Assembly (NCBI GenBank): GCA_964475385.1
Contig: CAYYWV010000063.1
Coordinates: 1 to 14,764, forward strand
Direction: 5' to 3'
DNA from: CAYYWV01 sp964475385
GTDB taxonomy: Bacteria; Pseudomonadota; Alphaproteobacteria; JAAXGF01
Length of the DNA: 14,764 nucleotides
Positions 6,976 through 13,169 of the stretch are shown one piece after another; within the stretch, counting starts at the first letter, position 1; the number at the start of each line of letters is the position of its first letter. Under the pieces are notes generated by a model, which saw nothing but the letters and a program-made list of their open reading frames with translations, had not been told where the DNA came from and ran no database searches. The position numbers were made by a program, and so were the translations under genes.

Positions 6976-8260
6976 CGCCGTTCTCCGAAAAGGGCGCGAG
7001 CCGGTCGAGCAGAGGCGCGAGCGCGCCCTCGATGCGCTCGATCACGCGCCCGCCCTCGGCCGCGATGCGCCCGGCCGCGTCCATGCGCCGGCGGCGCATC
7101 GCCGAATCGGCGAGCAGCGCGCGCGCCGCGCGGGCGAGCGCGGCGGCGTCGCTCACGCGCTCCGCCGCTTCCCGGTCGGCGAAGGTCCGGGCGTCGTCCA
7201 GGAAGTTCATCATGTGCGGCCCGTGGATCAGCGCGCAGCCGAGCCGGGCGGGCTCGAGCAGGTTGTGGCCGCCGTGAGGGATCAGCGAGCCGCCGACGAA
7301 CACCACCTCGGCGAGCCGGTAGAACAGGCCGAGCTCGCCCAAGGTGTCGGCGACGTAGACCGCGGTCTCGGGCGCGATCGGCTCGCCCGCCGCCCGCCGG
7401 GCCACGGCAAGCCCCGCGGCCGCGAATATCTCCGCGACGGCCGGGCCGCGCTCGGGATGGCGGGGCGCGACGATGGTCAAAAGGCCGGGATGCGCCTCGG
7501 CGATGGCGCGGTGCGCCTCGGCGACCATCGCCTCCTCGCCCGGATGCGTGCTCGCCGCGAGCCACAAGGGACGGCCGGCGGTCGCGGCGCGCAAGGCGGC
7601 GAGCGCGGCCGCATCGGCGGGGAGCGGCGCCGCCGCGGCCTTGATGTTGCCGGGCGTCTCGACCCGGCGGGCGCCGAGCGCGCGGAGCCGCGCGGCCTCG
7701 GCCTCGTTCTGGGCGAGGCAGACCTCGAAGCCCGCGAGCAAGGGCGCGATCAGCCCGCGCATCCGCCGCCACCGGGAGAACGAGCGCTCCGACATGCGCG
7801 CGTTCACCAGCGCCGCGGGCACCCCGCGCCGCCAGGCCTCGGCCATCAGGTTGGGCCAGAACTCGGACTCGATCCAGAGCGCGAGATCGGGCCGCCAGTG
7901 GTCGAAGAAGCGCGCCACCGCGTCGGGCCGGTCGATGGGCGCGAACTGGTGGATCGCGCGCGCGGGCAGGCGCTCGGCCATCAGCCGCGCCGAGGTGACG
8001 GTGCCGGTGGTGACCAGCGCCGAGAGGTCGGCGCGCCGCGCGAGCAGGCGTTCGATCAGGGGGAGCGCCGAGACCGACTCGCCCACGCTCGCCGCGTGCG
8101 CCCACAGGAGCGGGCCTTCGGGGCGCGCCCGCCCGGCGACGCCGAAGCGCTCGCCGAAGCGCGCCGGATCTTCTTTGCCCCGCGCCCGACGCCGGCGCAG
8201 GTAGAGGCCGATCAACGGTCCGGCGGCGACCGTCGCGCCGCGGTAGAGGCGGAGCATCAT
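6962..8260 (-). CDS. waaA: 3-deoxy-D-manno-octulosonic acid (Kdo) transferase
   Basis: A 432-residue GT30 glycosyltransferase that attaches Kdo from CMP-Kdo to lipid IVA at the cytoplasmic face of the inner membrane. An N-terminal anchor (about residues 8-21) precedes the motif WAHAASVGES, where E61 corresponds to the invariant catalytic glutamate of the family. IESEFWPN lies in the middle, and the C-terminal nucleotide-sugar region has GGSLIPHGGHNLLEPA. The start is taken at ATG 8260 (ATG 8257 is the next codon and equally possible). The frame is open to ATG 8293, but that would overlap the upstream gene by 26 bp and add MRGRRGRSEPA, which is not WaaA-like. Sequence cannot tell whether one or two Kdo residues are added. 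It ends 14 bp inside lpxK. Confidence 0.94.
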   Translation of the reverse strand: MMLRLYRGATVAAGPLIGLYLRRRRARGKEDPARFGERFGVAGRARPEGPLLWAHAASVGESVSALPLIERLLARRADLSALVTTGTVTSARLMAERLPARAIHQFAPIDRPDAVARFFDHWRPDLALWIESEFWPNLMAEAWRRGVPAALVNARMSERSFSRWRRMRGLIAPLLAGFEVCLAQNEAEAARLRALGARRVETPGNIKAAAAPLPADAAALAALRAATAGRPLWLAASTHPGEEAMVAEAHRAIAEAHPGLLTIVAPRHPERGPAVAEIFAAAGLAVARRAAGEPIAPETAVYVADTLGELGLFYRLAEVVFVGGSLIPHGGHNLLEPARLGCALIHGPHMMNFLDDARTFADREAAERVSDAAALARAARALLADSAMRRRRMDAAGRIAAEGGRVIERIEGALAPLLDRLAPFSENGDARP

Positions 8261-8267
8261 CGCAGGC

Positions 8268-9023
8268 TCACTGCGGCCGCGCCGGCCGCGCAAGGGATGC
8301 GCGGGCGGCTTCGCCCTCGTCTCCGTTCTCGGGCGCGGGCGCGATCGTCGGCTGGCCGACCAGGCGGTCGGCCTCGGCGGTTACCCGGTTGAGCGCGTCC
8401 TCGATCTGGCGGCGCGCGGCCTCGCGGGCCTCCGCATCGGCGTTTCGCGGCACTTCGATGGGCGGACTCCAGACGAAGACCCCGCGGCTGAAGGGCAGCG
8501 CGACGACGAAACGGTCCCAGCTTCCCATCACCTTCCGCCGCGAGGTCGAGAAAGCGGCCGCCAGCACCGGCGCGCCCGACATGCGGGCGATTTCGACCAC
8601 GCCCGAGGACGCCCGCATCCGCGGCCCGCGCGGTCCGTCGGGGGTGACGCCGACGCACTCGCCGCGGCTGAGCGCGCGCAGGATCGCGCGGAGCGCCGCG
8701 CGGCCTTCCTTGCTCGACGAGCCCGCCACCGCGCCGAGCCCGAAGTGGGCGATGACCCGCGCGATCAGTTGGCCGTCCGGGTGCCGCGAGATCAGCATGT
8801 TCATGGGCACGCCCCGCCGCCAGCTACAGGGCATCATGAGAATTCGCCCGTGCCAGAAGGTGCCGATGAAAGGCCGGCCAGCGTCCCACAGCGCCGCCGG
8901 GTGCTCGCCGCCGACCACTCGCCAGCGGCCGGTGCGGTAGACGAGGCGGATATAAAGCGCCGCCGCCGCGCACAGAACGGCGCGCAGGCCCTCGTTCCGG
9001 GTGAGGCGCTTTACGAGCCGCAC
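8268..9023 (-). CDS. DUF374 (LPLAT superfamily) acyltransferase, probable lipid A acyltransferase
   Basis: A 251-residue protein with DUF374 features: GTFWHGRILMMP (54-65), ISRHPDGQLIARV (78-90), SSKEGRAALRAIL (103-115) and VTPDGPRGPRM (126-136). The canonical HX4D/E motif of LpxL is absent; H58 or H81 with D83 are the likely active-site candidates. The C-terminal 30 residues are low-complexity. It starts with GTG 9023, six bases after the first base past the msbA stop (5 nt between), and ends 7 nt before waaA, deep inside a lipid A operon. From memory, Helicobacter LpxJ, a lipid A secondary acyltransferase that works without LpxM, carries this domain; that makes a similar role here plausible. 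This is inference; substrate and position are unknown. It could also acylate another lipid. Confidence 0.85.
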   Translation of the reverse strand: MRLVKRLTRNEGLRAVLCAAAALYIRLVYRTGRWRVVGGEHPAALWDAGRPFIGTFWHGRILMMPCSWRRGVPMNMLISRHPDGQLIARVIAHFGLGAVAGSSSKEGRAALRAILRALSRGECVGVTPDGPRGPRMRASSGVVEIARMSGAPVLAAAFSTSRRKVMGSWDRFVVALPFSRGVFVWSPPIEVPRNADAEAREAARRQIEDALNRVTAEADRLVGQPTIAPAPENGDEGEAARASLARPARPQ

Positions 9024-9028
9024 GGGTC

Positions 9029-10888
9029 TCAGGCGCGAACGCGGGCCGCTCCGCCGGCCGCCTCGTCGGCGAACTGCATGTCGTAGAGCCGGGCGTAAGC
9101 GCCGTTCTTGGCGAGAAGCTCGGCGTGCGTGCCGGTCTCGACCACGCGGCCGTCGACGATGACGTAGATCACGTCGGCGTCGATCACGGTCGAGAGGCGG
9201 TGGGCGATGACGAGCACGGTGCGGCCCTTCATCAGCCGGGCGAGCGCCTCCTGCACGGCGCGCTCGGATTCGGTGTCGAGCGACGAGGTCGCCTCGTCGA
9301 GCAACAGGATCGGCGCGTTCTTGAGCATCGCCCGCGCGATCGCGATGCGCTGGCGCTGGCCGCCCGAAAGCCGCACCCCGCGCTCGCCGACCACGGTGTC
9401 GTAGCCCTCGGGCAGGGCGCGGATGAACGCATCGGCCGCGGCGGCGCGGGCGGCGGCGCGGATCTCGTCCTCGCTCGCATCGGGCCGGCCGTAGGCGATG
9501 TTGGCCCGGGCGGTGTCGTTGAACAGGCTCACCTCCTGGCTCACGAGCGCGATCGCGCCGCGCAGGCTCGCGAGCGTCGCGTCGCGCACGTCCACGCCGT
9601 CGATGCGCACCCGGCCCGCATCGACGTCGTAGAAGCGCGGGATCAGGTTGAGGATGGTCGATTTGCCCGCGCCCGAAGGGCCGACCAGCGCCGCCGTCTT
9701 GCCGGCCGGAATCGTGAGCGTGACGCCGTTGAGCGCGGGCGTGCCCGCGTCGTACGAGAAACGCACGTCCTCGAAGGCGATGGTCCCGCCTGTCACCGCA
9801 AGCGGCCGGGCGCCCGGTCGGTCGCGGATCGCGGGCTCGACGTCGAGAACGGCGTAGAGCCTCTGGGCGGCCGCCAGACCTTCCTGAAGGTTGGTGTTGA
9901 GATTGGCGAGCTTCTTCATCGGGTCGTAGGCGAGAAGAAGGGCCGTGACGAAGGAGAAGAACGCGCCCGTGGTGGTCGCGCCGCCGATCACCCGCGAGCC
10001 GCCGTAGTAGATCACGACCGCAATGGCGATCCCGCCCAGCATCTCCATGATCGGCGTCGAGGCCGCGCGCACCTTGAGCGCCTTGCAGATCAATTGATAG
10101 AGCCCTTCGATCACGTCGTTCGCGCGCTCGATCTCGTAAGCCTCCATGCCATAGGCCTTGACGTGGCGCGCGCCCTGGAAGGTCTCGTCGAGATGCGCGG
10201 TCAGCCGGCCCATCTGGGCCTGCGCATGGGCCGAGACCCGGCGCATCCGGCGGCCCAGGCGAACCACCGGCAGGACCGCGACGGGAAAGACGAAGAAGGC
10301 GGCGAGCGCGAGCCGCCAGTCCTGATAGAACATGACCGCGACCAGGAAGATCAGGGTCAAGGGCTCGCGCACCAACCCGGTCAGCGCGGTCGAGACCGCG
10401 GCCCGCATCAGGTTCACATCGTTGGTGAAACGCGAGATCAGCGTGCCCGTCGCGGCGCCGTGAAAGAAGGCGAGGTCGGCGCGCATGAGATGGGCGTAGA
10501 GCCGGCGCTGCATGTTCGAGATGATGCGCTGGCCGACCGTGGTCATGATCACGTTCTGGCCGTAGCTCGCAAGCCCCTTGATCGCGAAGACCGCGATCAC
10601 CGCAAGCGGCATCAGCACGAGCATGCGGGCGTCCTGGCGGGCGAAGACCTGATCGAGCACCGGCTGCATGAGCCAGGCGCTGGCCGCGGTCGCGGCGGCC
10701 GCGATCGCCATCAGAGCCACGGCGAGCGCCAGCCGGCCGACATAGGGGCGCACCTCGTCGCGCACGAGGCGGCGCACGAGAACGCGCGTCGGAAGATGGT
10801 CGGGCGATGAGCCTCGGGTCAACGGCGAAACGGGGGCAATGCCTTCGATCGGGCGCCGACCATACCACGGCGCGGGCGCGCCGGCCAA
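9029..10888 (-). CDS. msbA: Lipid A export ABC transporter, permease/ATPase
   Basis: A half-transporter of up to 619 residues that flips lipid A-core from the inner to the outer leaflet of the inner membrane. The transmembrane domain (about residues 45-335) has six hydrophobic segments. The nucleotide-binding domain is complete: Walker A GPSGAGKST (403-411), Q-loop in LVSQEVSLF, signature LSGGQ (507-511), Walker B ILLLDE (527-532) and H-loop H563. The position as first gene of a lipid A operon supports MsbA over a generic exporter. The start is uncertain: no ATG is available in frame before the first helix. TTG 10888 has a strong GAGGAGGAG upstream, but 13 nt away, which is long; TTG 10822 would shorten the protein by 22 residues with a poorer site. 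Confidence 0.9.
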   Translation of the reverse strand: MAGAPAPWYGRRPIEGIAPVSPLTRGSSPDHLPTRVLVRRLVRDEVRPYVGRLALAVALMAIAAAATAASAWLMQPVLDQVFARQDARMLVLMPLAVIAVFAIKGLASYGQNVIMTTVGQRIISNMQRRLYAHLMRADLAFFHGAATGTLISRFTNDVNLMRAAVSTALTGLVREPLTLIFLVAVMFYQDWRLALAAFFVFPVAVLPVVRLGRRMRRVSAHAQAQMGRLTAHLDETFQGARHVKAYGMEAYEIERANDVIEGLYQLICKALKVRAASTPIMEMLGGIAIAVVIYYGGSRVIGGATTTGAFFSFVTALLLAYDPMKKLANLNTNLQEGLAAAQRLYAVLDVEPAIRDRPGARPLAVTGGTIAFEDVRFSYDAGTPALNGVTLTIPAGKTAALVGPSGAGKSTILNLIPRFYDVDAGRVRIDGVDVRDATLASLRGAIALVSQEVSLFNDTARANIAYGRPDASEDEIRAAARAAAADAFIRALPEGYDTVVGERGVRLSGGQRQRIAIARAMLKNAPILLLDEATSSLDTESERAVQEALARLMKGRTVLVIAHRLSTVIDADVIYVIVDGRVVETGTHAELLAKNGAYARLYDMQFADEAAGGAARVRA

Positions 10889-10901
10889 GCGGACGTGCGC
10901 G

Positions 10902-10910
10902 CTCCTCCTC
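10902..10910 (-). promoter_or_regulatory. Strong Shine-Dalgarno-like GAGGAGGAG upstream of msbA
   Basis: On the minus strand GAGGAGGAG precedes the in-frame TTG at 10888 by 13 nt. It is the only strong ribosome-binding sequence near the 5' end of msbA and argues that translation begins close to here, although the spacing is longer than usual and no ATG or GTG lies at optimal distance. Confidence 0.4.
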
Positions 10911-10933
10911 GGGTGAGAGTCCTCGGACGAGAG
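10906..10933. repeat. Two tandem 14-bp repeats upstream of msbA
   Basis: TCCTCGGGTGAGAG (10906-10919) is followed directly by TCCTCGGACGAGAG (10920-10933), 12 of 14 identical. The pair lies between the terminator of the histone-like gene and msbA and overlaps the msbA ribosome-binding sequence. The msbA promoter must lie in or near this stretch if the terminator works, but no clear -10/-35 was found. Confidence 0.5.
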
Positions 10934-10941
10934 AAAGCGAA

Positions 10942-10970
10942 ATCGCCCCGGAGCGCGGCCCCGGGGCGAT
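10942..10970 (-). terminator. Rho-independent terminator of the histone-like gene
   Basis: Arms ATCGCCCCGG (10942-10951) and CCGGGGCGAT (10961-10970) are perfectly complementary with a 9-nt loop. On the minus strand the stem is followed by TTCGCTTTCTCTC, an imperfect T-rich tail. It begins 26 bp beyond the stop of the histone-like gene and should separate it from msbA. No T-run follows on the plus strand. Confidence 0.65.
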
Positions 10971-10996
10971 GGGATAAGCGTTAACGGGACCGAGGG

Positions 10997-12135
10997 TCAG
11001 ACGATCGGACGCTGACCGAAGCGGTCATAAACGACGATGGACGGTTGCGCCGGCGCGCTCGGCTTGGGCGCAGGGGCCATCGCCTTCTGAAGGCTCGGTT
11101 TCTTGACCGCCGGCTTCTTGGCCGCGGCCTTCTTCGGCGTCGTTTTCTTGACCGAGGCCTTCTTCGCCGCCGGTTTCTTGGCCACGGTCTTCTTCGCCGC
11201 CGGTTTCTTGGCCGCAGCCTTCTTCGCGGTCGCCTTCTTCGCGGTCGCCTTCTTCGCTACGGTTTTCTTGGCGGCCGGTTTCTTCGCGACCTTCTTCTTC
11301 GCCGCCGGCTTCTTGGCCGTGACCTTCTTCGCCGCGGCCTTCTTGGCGGTCGTCTTGCGCTTGGCCGTGGTCTTCTTCACGGCCTTACGCGCGGCGGTCT
11401 TNNNNNNNNNNNNNNNNNNNNNNNNNNNNNNNNNNNNNNNNNNNNNNNNNNNNNNNNNNNNNNNNNNNNNNNNNNNNNNNNNNNNNNNNNNNNNNNNNNN
11501 NCGGTCGTCTTGCGCTTGGCCGTGGTCTTCTTCACGGCCTTACGCGCGGCGGTCTTCTTCGCGGCGGTCTTGCGCGCCGCGGTCTTCTTGGCGACCTTGC
11601 GCTTGGCGACGGTCTTGCGCGCCGTCGTCTTGCGGGCGGTCGTCTTCCGGGCCGCGGTCTTCCTCACGGTCTTCTTCGCGGCGGTCTTGCGCGCCGCGGT
11701 CTTCTTGGCGACCTTGCGCTTGGCGACGGTCTTGCGCGCCGTCGTCTTGCGGGCGGTCGTCTTCCGGGCCGCGGTCTTCCTCACGGTCTTCTTCGCGGCG
11801 GTCTTGCGCGCCGTGGTCTTCTTGGCGACCTTGCGCTTGGCGACGGTCTTGCGCGCCGTCGTCTTGCGGGCGGTCGTCTTCCGGGCCGCGGTCTTCCTCA
11901 CGGTCTTCTTCGCGGCGGTCTTGCGCGCCGTGGTCTTCTTGGCGACCTTGCGCTTGGCGACGGTCTTGCGCGCCGTCGTCTTGCGGGCGGTCGTCTTCCG
12001 CGTCGGCTTGCTGCGGCGAGCCGTCGCGGCTCGGCGGGCAGCGGTGGACGTCCGGCGCGACGCGGCGCGCTTGGTCGTCGTCGTGCGCTTGGCCTTGACC
12101 GCGCGTTTGCGGGTCGCCTTCGGTTTGATAGCCAT
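10997..12135 (-). CDS. Histone H1 / Hc2-like Lys-Ala-Thr-Arg-rich repetitive protein, interrupted by an assembly gap
   Basis: Extremely basic low-complexity protein, almost only K, A, T, R, V and P. It resembles chlamydial Hc2 and AlgP-type bacterial H1-like proteins, which bind DNA and can compact the nucleoid; a nucleoid role here is inferred from composition. The N-terminal half is RKTTARKT-type repeats (residues 46-195 in 117-bp DNA units); the C-terminal half is KPAAKK-type; and it ends in a distinct non-basic tail, VVYDRFGQRPIV. The start ATG 12135 has AAGGAG 6-7 nt upstream. As printed, the 100 N put the two halves in different frames. The 55 bases before the gap equal the 55 after it; merging them gives 984 nt, exactly 328 codons including stop, in one frame. 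True length may still differ if repeat copies were collapsed. A strong terminator follows. Confidence 0.82.
11347..11401. repeat. 55-bp contig-end overlap, left copy
   Basis: These last 55 bases before the gap are identical, base for base, to 11502-11556 immediately after it. The match is exactly a suffix of one contig and a prefix of the next, which is how unmerged de Bruijn graph contigs look. Confidence 0.9.
11402..11501. other. 100-N scaffold gap (arbitrary size)
   Basis: Exactly 100 N, a conventional placeholder for unknown gap length. Flanking bases are a perfect 55-bp duplicate, so the real gap is probably negative (an overlap) rather than 100 bp of missing sequence. Confidence 0.97.
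11502..11556. repeat. 55-bp contig-end overlap, right copy
   Basis: Identical to 11347-11401. The two copies read in the same coding phase of the histone-like gene (the offset from each gene half matches), so removing one copy and the N restores one frame. Confidence 0.9.
11550..12000. repeat. 117-bp tandem repeat, about 3.9 copies, inside the histone-like gene
   Basis: The landmark GCGACCTTGCGC recurs at 11591, 11708, 11825 and 11942, a constant 117-bp period (39 codons, so in frame). Copies are nearly identical at DNA level; the main visible difference is GCCGCGG in the first two copies against GCCGTGG in the last two (plus-strand order), changing KKTAARK to KKTTARK. Such DNA-level identity, including third codon positions, indicates recent duplication or homogenisation. 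Confidence 0.92.
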
Positions 12136-12141
12136 TCCCAG

Positions 12142-12147
12142 CTCCTT
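12142..12147 (-). promoter_or_regulatory. Ribosome binding site of the histone-like gene
   Basis: AAGGAG on the minus strand, 6 nt upstream of ATG 12135. This fixes the start of the histone-like gene and indicates efficient translation. Confidence 0.7.
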
Positions 12148-12166
12148 GGAAATAGTCTTCGCAATC

Positions 12167-12184
12167 GTGGCGAAAACCCGCCAC
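12167..12184 (-). other. Small 5'-leader hairpin upstream of the histone-like gene
   Basis: GTGGCG and CGCCAC pair perfectly around a 6-nt loop, about 20 nt upstream of the ribosome binding site. It would form in the mRNA leader if transcription starts further upstream. Function unknown; short enough to be chance. Confidence 0.35.
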
Positions 12185-12434
12185 TAGACCTGCGTCATCT
12201 AAACGTTAAAGGTTACCAAATGGTTATCGACTTCACGCTATCATGAACATGATTTCGCAAGCCAATTTGACGTCTGGCTATCGACTTCGCGCCTCTCGGT
12301 TCGTTGCTTGGCGCCCTCACTCGTTGATCTTTGAGATTTCTTTGTCGGGAGCGATTTCTCTTCCCTGCTCGCCGTGACGGCAGTGGAAAATCAGGCTTTT
12401 GAATCAATGGGTTGAGGAAGGGGGTCAGGGGTTC
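12185..12434 (-). promoter_or_regulatory. AT-rich upstream region of the histone-like gene with paired repeats
   Basis: Together with 12136-12515 this is gene-free sequence, far richer in A/T than its surroundings. Two direct repeats, TGGTTATCGACTTCACGC (12221-12238) and TGGCTATCGACTTCGCGC (12275-12292), match at 16 of 18 positions and are 54 bp apart, about five helical turns. Between them lies the palindrome ATCATG-AA-CATGAT (12240-12253). On the minus strand ATAACCAT overlaps the first repeat and is one base off the CtrA half-site TTAACCAT known from other alphaproteobacteria. No convincing -10/-35 pair was found (TTGGCT near 12259-12264 is a weak -35 candidate). It probably holds the promoter and operators of the histone-like gene; a small RNA is not excluded. 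Confidence 0.45.
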
Positions 12435-12436
12435 GC

Positions 12437-12467
12437 GCGGGCCGGTCCGCGGCCGCTTGCGGCCCGC
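12437..12467 (-). other. GC hairpin downstream of pth, possible weak terminator
   Basis: Arms GCGGGCCG (12437-12444) and CGGCCCGC (12460-12467) pair around a 15-nt loop that is itself GC-rich, 48 nt beyond the pth stop. No T-run follows on the minus strand, so intrinsic termination is doubtful. Confidence 0.3.
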
Positions 12468-12515
12468 TGTGGGCGTTCTCCGCCTCCTCTCCCGCACCCG
12501 CGGCCGGCGACGAAG

Positions 12516-13169
12516 CTAGCTTTCTTGCGCGGGCCCGCTTTCGCGCGGAGAAGAATTTTTTTTCGCCGCGGCGTCCGCCGACGGCTTTTTTTTCGCGCTC
12601 GGCGGGGGCGCAAGAAGGGCGACGCGGGTCATGAAAGCGGCGTCGTCGCCGGCGACCAAAAGCGGCATCGCCTCGGCGATGGCGTCGATCAGGGGCGCGA
12701 TCCACTCGCGGTCGGCCTTGGCGAAGTCGTGAAGCACATAGGCCGTGACCCGGTCGCGGTCGCCGGGATGGCCGATGCCGATGCGCACCCGGCCGAAGTC
12801 GGGGCCGATCGCGGCGGCGATGCTGCGCAGCCCGTTGTGCCCGGCGGTCCCGCCGCCGCGCTTGACCCGCACCTTGCCGGGCGCGAGGTCGAGCTCGTCG
12901 TGAAAGACGAGCACGCGCTCGGGCGCGAGCTTGAAGAACCGCGCCGCCGCTCCGACCGAATCGCCCGAGCGGTTCATGAAGGTGCCCGGCTTGAGGACGA
13001 GCACCTTTTCGTCTGCGATGCGGCCTTCGGAAAGCGCGCCCGCGAAGCGTCCGCGGGGGGCCGAAAAGCCATGGCGGCGGACGATTTCGTCCACCGCCAT
13101 GAAGCCGATGTTGTGGCGATTGTTGGCGTGCTCGGGCCCCGGGTTGCCGAGGCCGACGACGAGCAGCAC
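12516..13169 (-). CDS. pth: Peptidyl-tRNA hydrolase
   Basis: A 217-residue cytosolic enzyme that releases peptidyl moieties from drop-off peptidyl-tRNAs so the tRNA can be reused. Active-site residues are all present: N9 in GLGNPG, catalytic H19 in NNRHNIGF, N66 in FMNRSG, D91 in FHDELDL and N112 in GHNGLRS. It starts with GTG 13169 immediately after the rplY TAG (no spacer), with GAGGA at the end of rplY serving as ribosome binding site, so the two are translationally coupled. It is about 23 residues longer than E. coli Pth because of a Lys/Ala/Ser-rich C-terminal tail, common in alphaproteobacteria. That tail is encoded by two A8 runs (12556-12563 and 12586-12593), exceptional in DNA this GC-rich. 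Gene order prs-rplY-pth is typical; ychF, which often follows, is absent here. Confidence 0.96.
   Translation of the reverse strand: MLLVVGLGNPGPEHANNRHNIGFMAVDEIVRRHGFSAPRGRFAGALSEGRIADEKVLVLKPGTFMNRSGDSVGAAARFFKLAPERVLVFHDELDLAPGKVRVKRGGGTAGHNGLRSIAAAIGPDFGRVRIGIGHPGDRDRVTAYVLHDFAKADREWIAPLIDAIAEAMPLLVAGDDAAFMTRVALLAPPPSAKKKPSADAAAKKNSSPRESGPAQES

Noticed and set aside
5108..8392. Several 350-530-codon plus-strand open frames opposite lpxL, lpxK and waaA
   Set aside because: All are antisense to genes with complete motifs and show shadow composition (Arg/Ala/Gly-rich, no hydrophobic core pattern).
9125..10810. A 561-codon plus-strand open frame opposite msbA
   Set aside because: It is antisense to a complete MsbA with all ABC motifs; its product is His/Arg/Asp/Gly-rich shadow sequence and no ribosome binding site or domain was seen.
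11550..12000. CRISPR array
   Set aside because: The 117-bp units are contiguous, in-frame coding repeats without alternating unique spacers.
11377..12135. Two separate proteins (minus, 11377-12135 and 10997-11380) instead of one histone-like gene
   Set aside because: The split depends on the arbitrary 100-N spacer and on a GTG inside the duplicated 55 bp; merging the duplicate gives one continuous frame.
12385..12445. tRNA-like fragment suggested by a GGGGTTCGCG stretch
   Set aside because: No acceptor stem, anticodon arm or matching T-arm could be drawn around it.
12213..12497. A 94-codon minus-strand open frame upstream of the histone-like gene
   Set aside because: It spans the AT-rich region with the paired repeats and palindrome, has mixed composition and no recognisable domain, and better fits a regulatory region than a gene.
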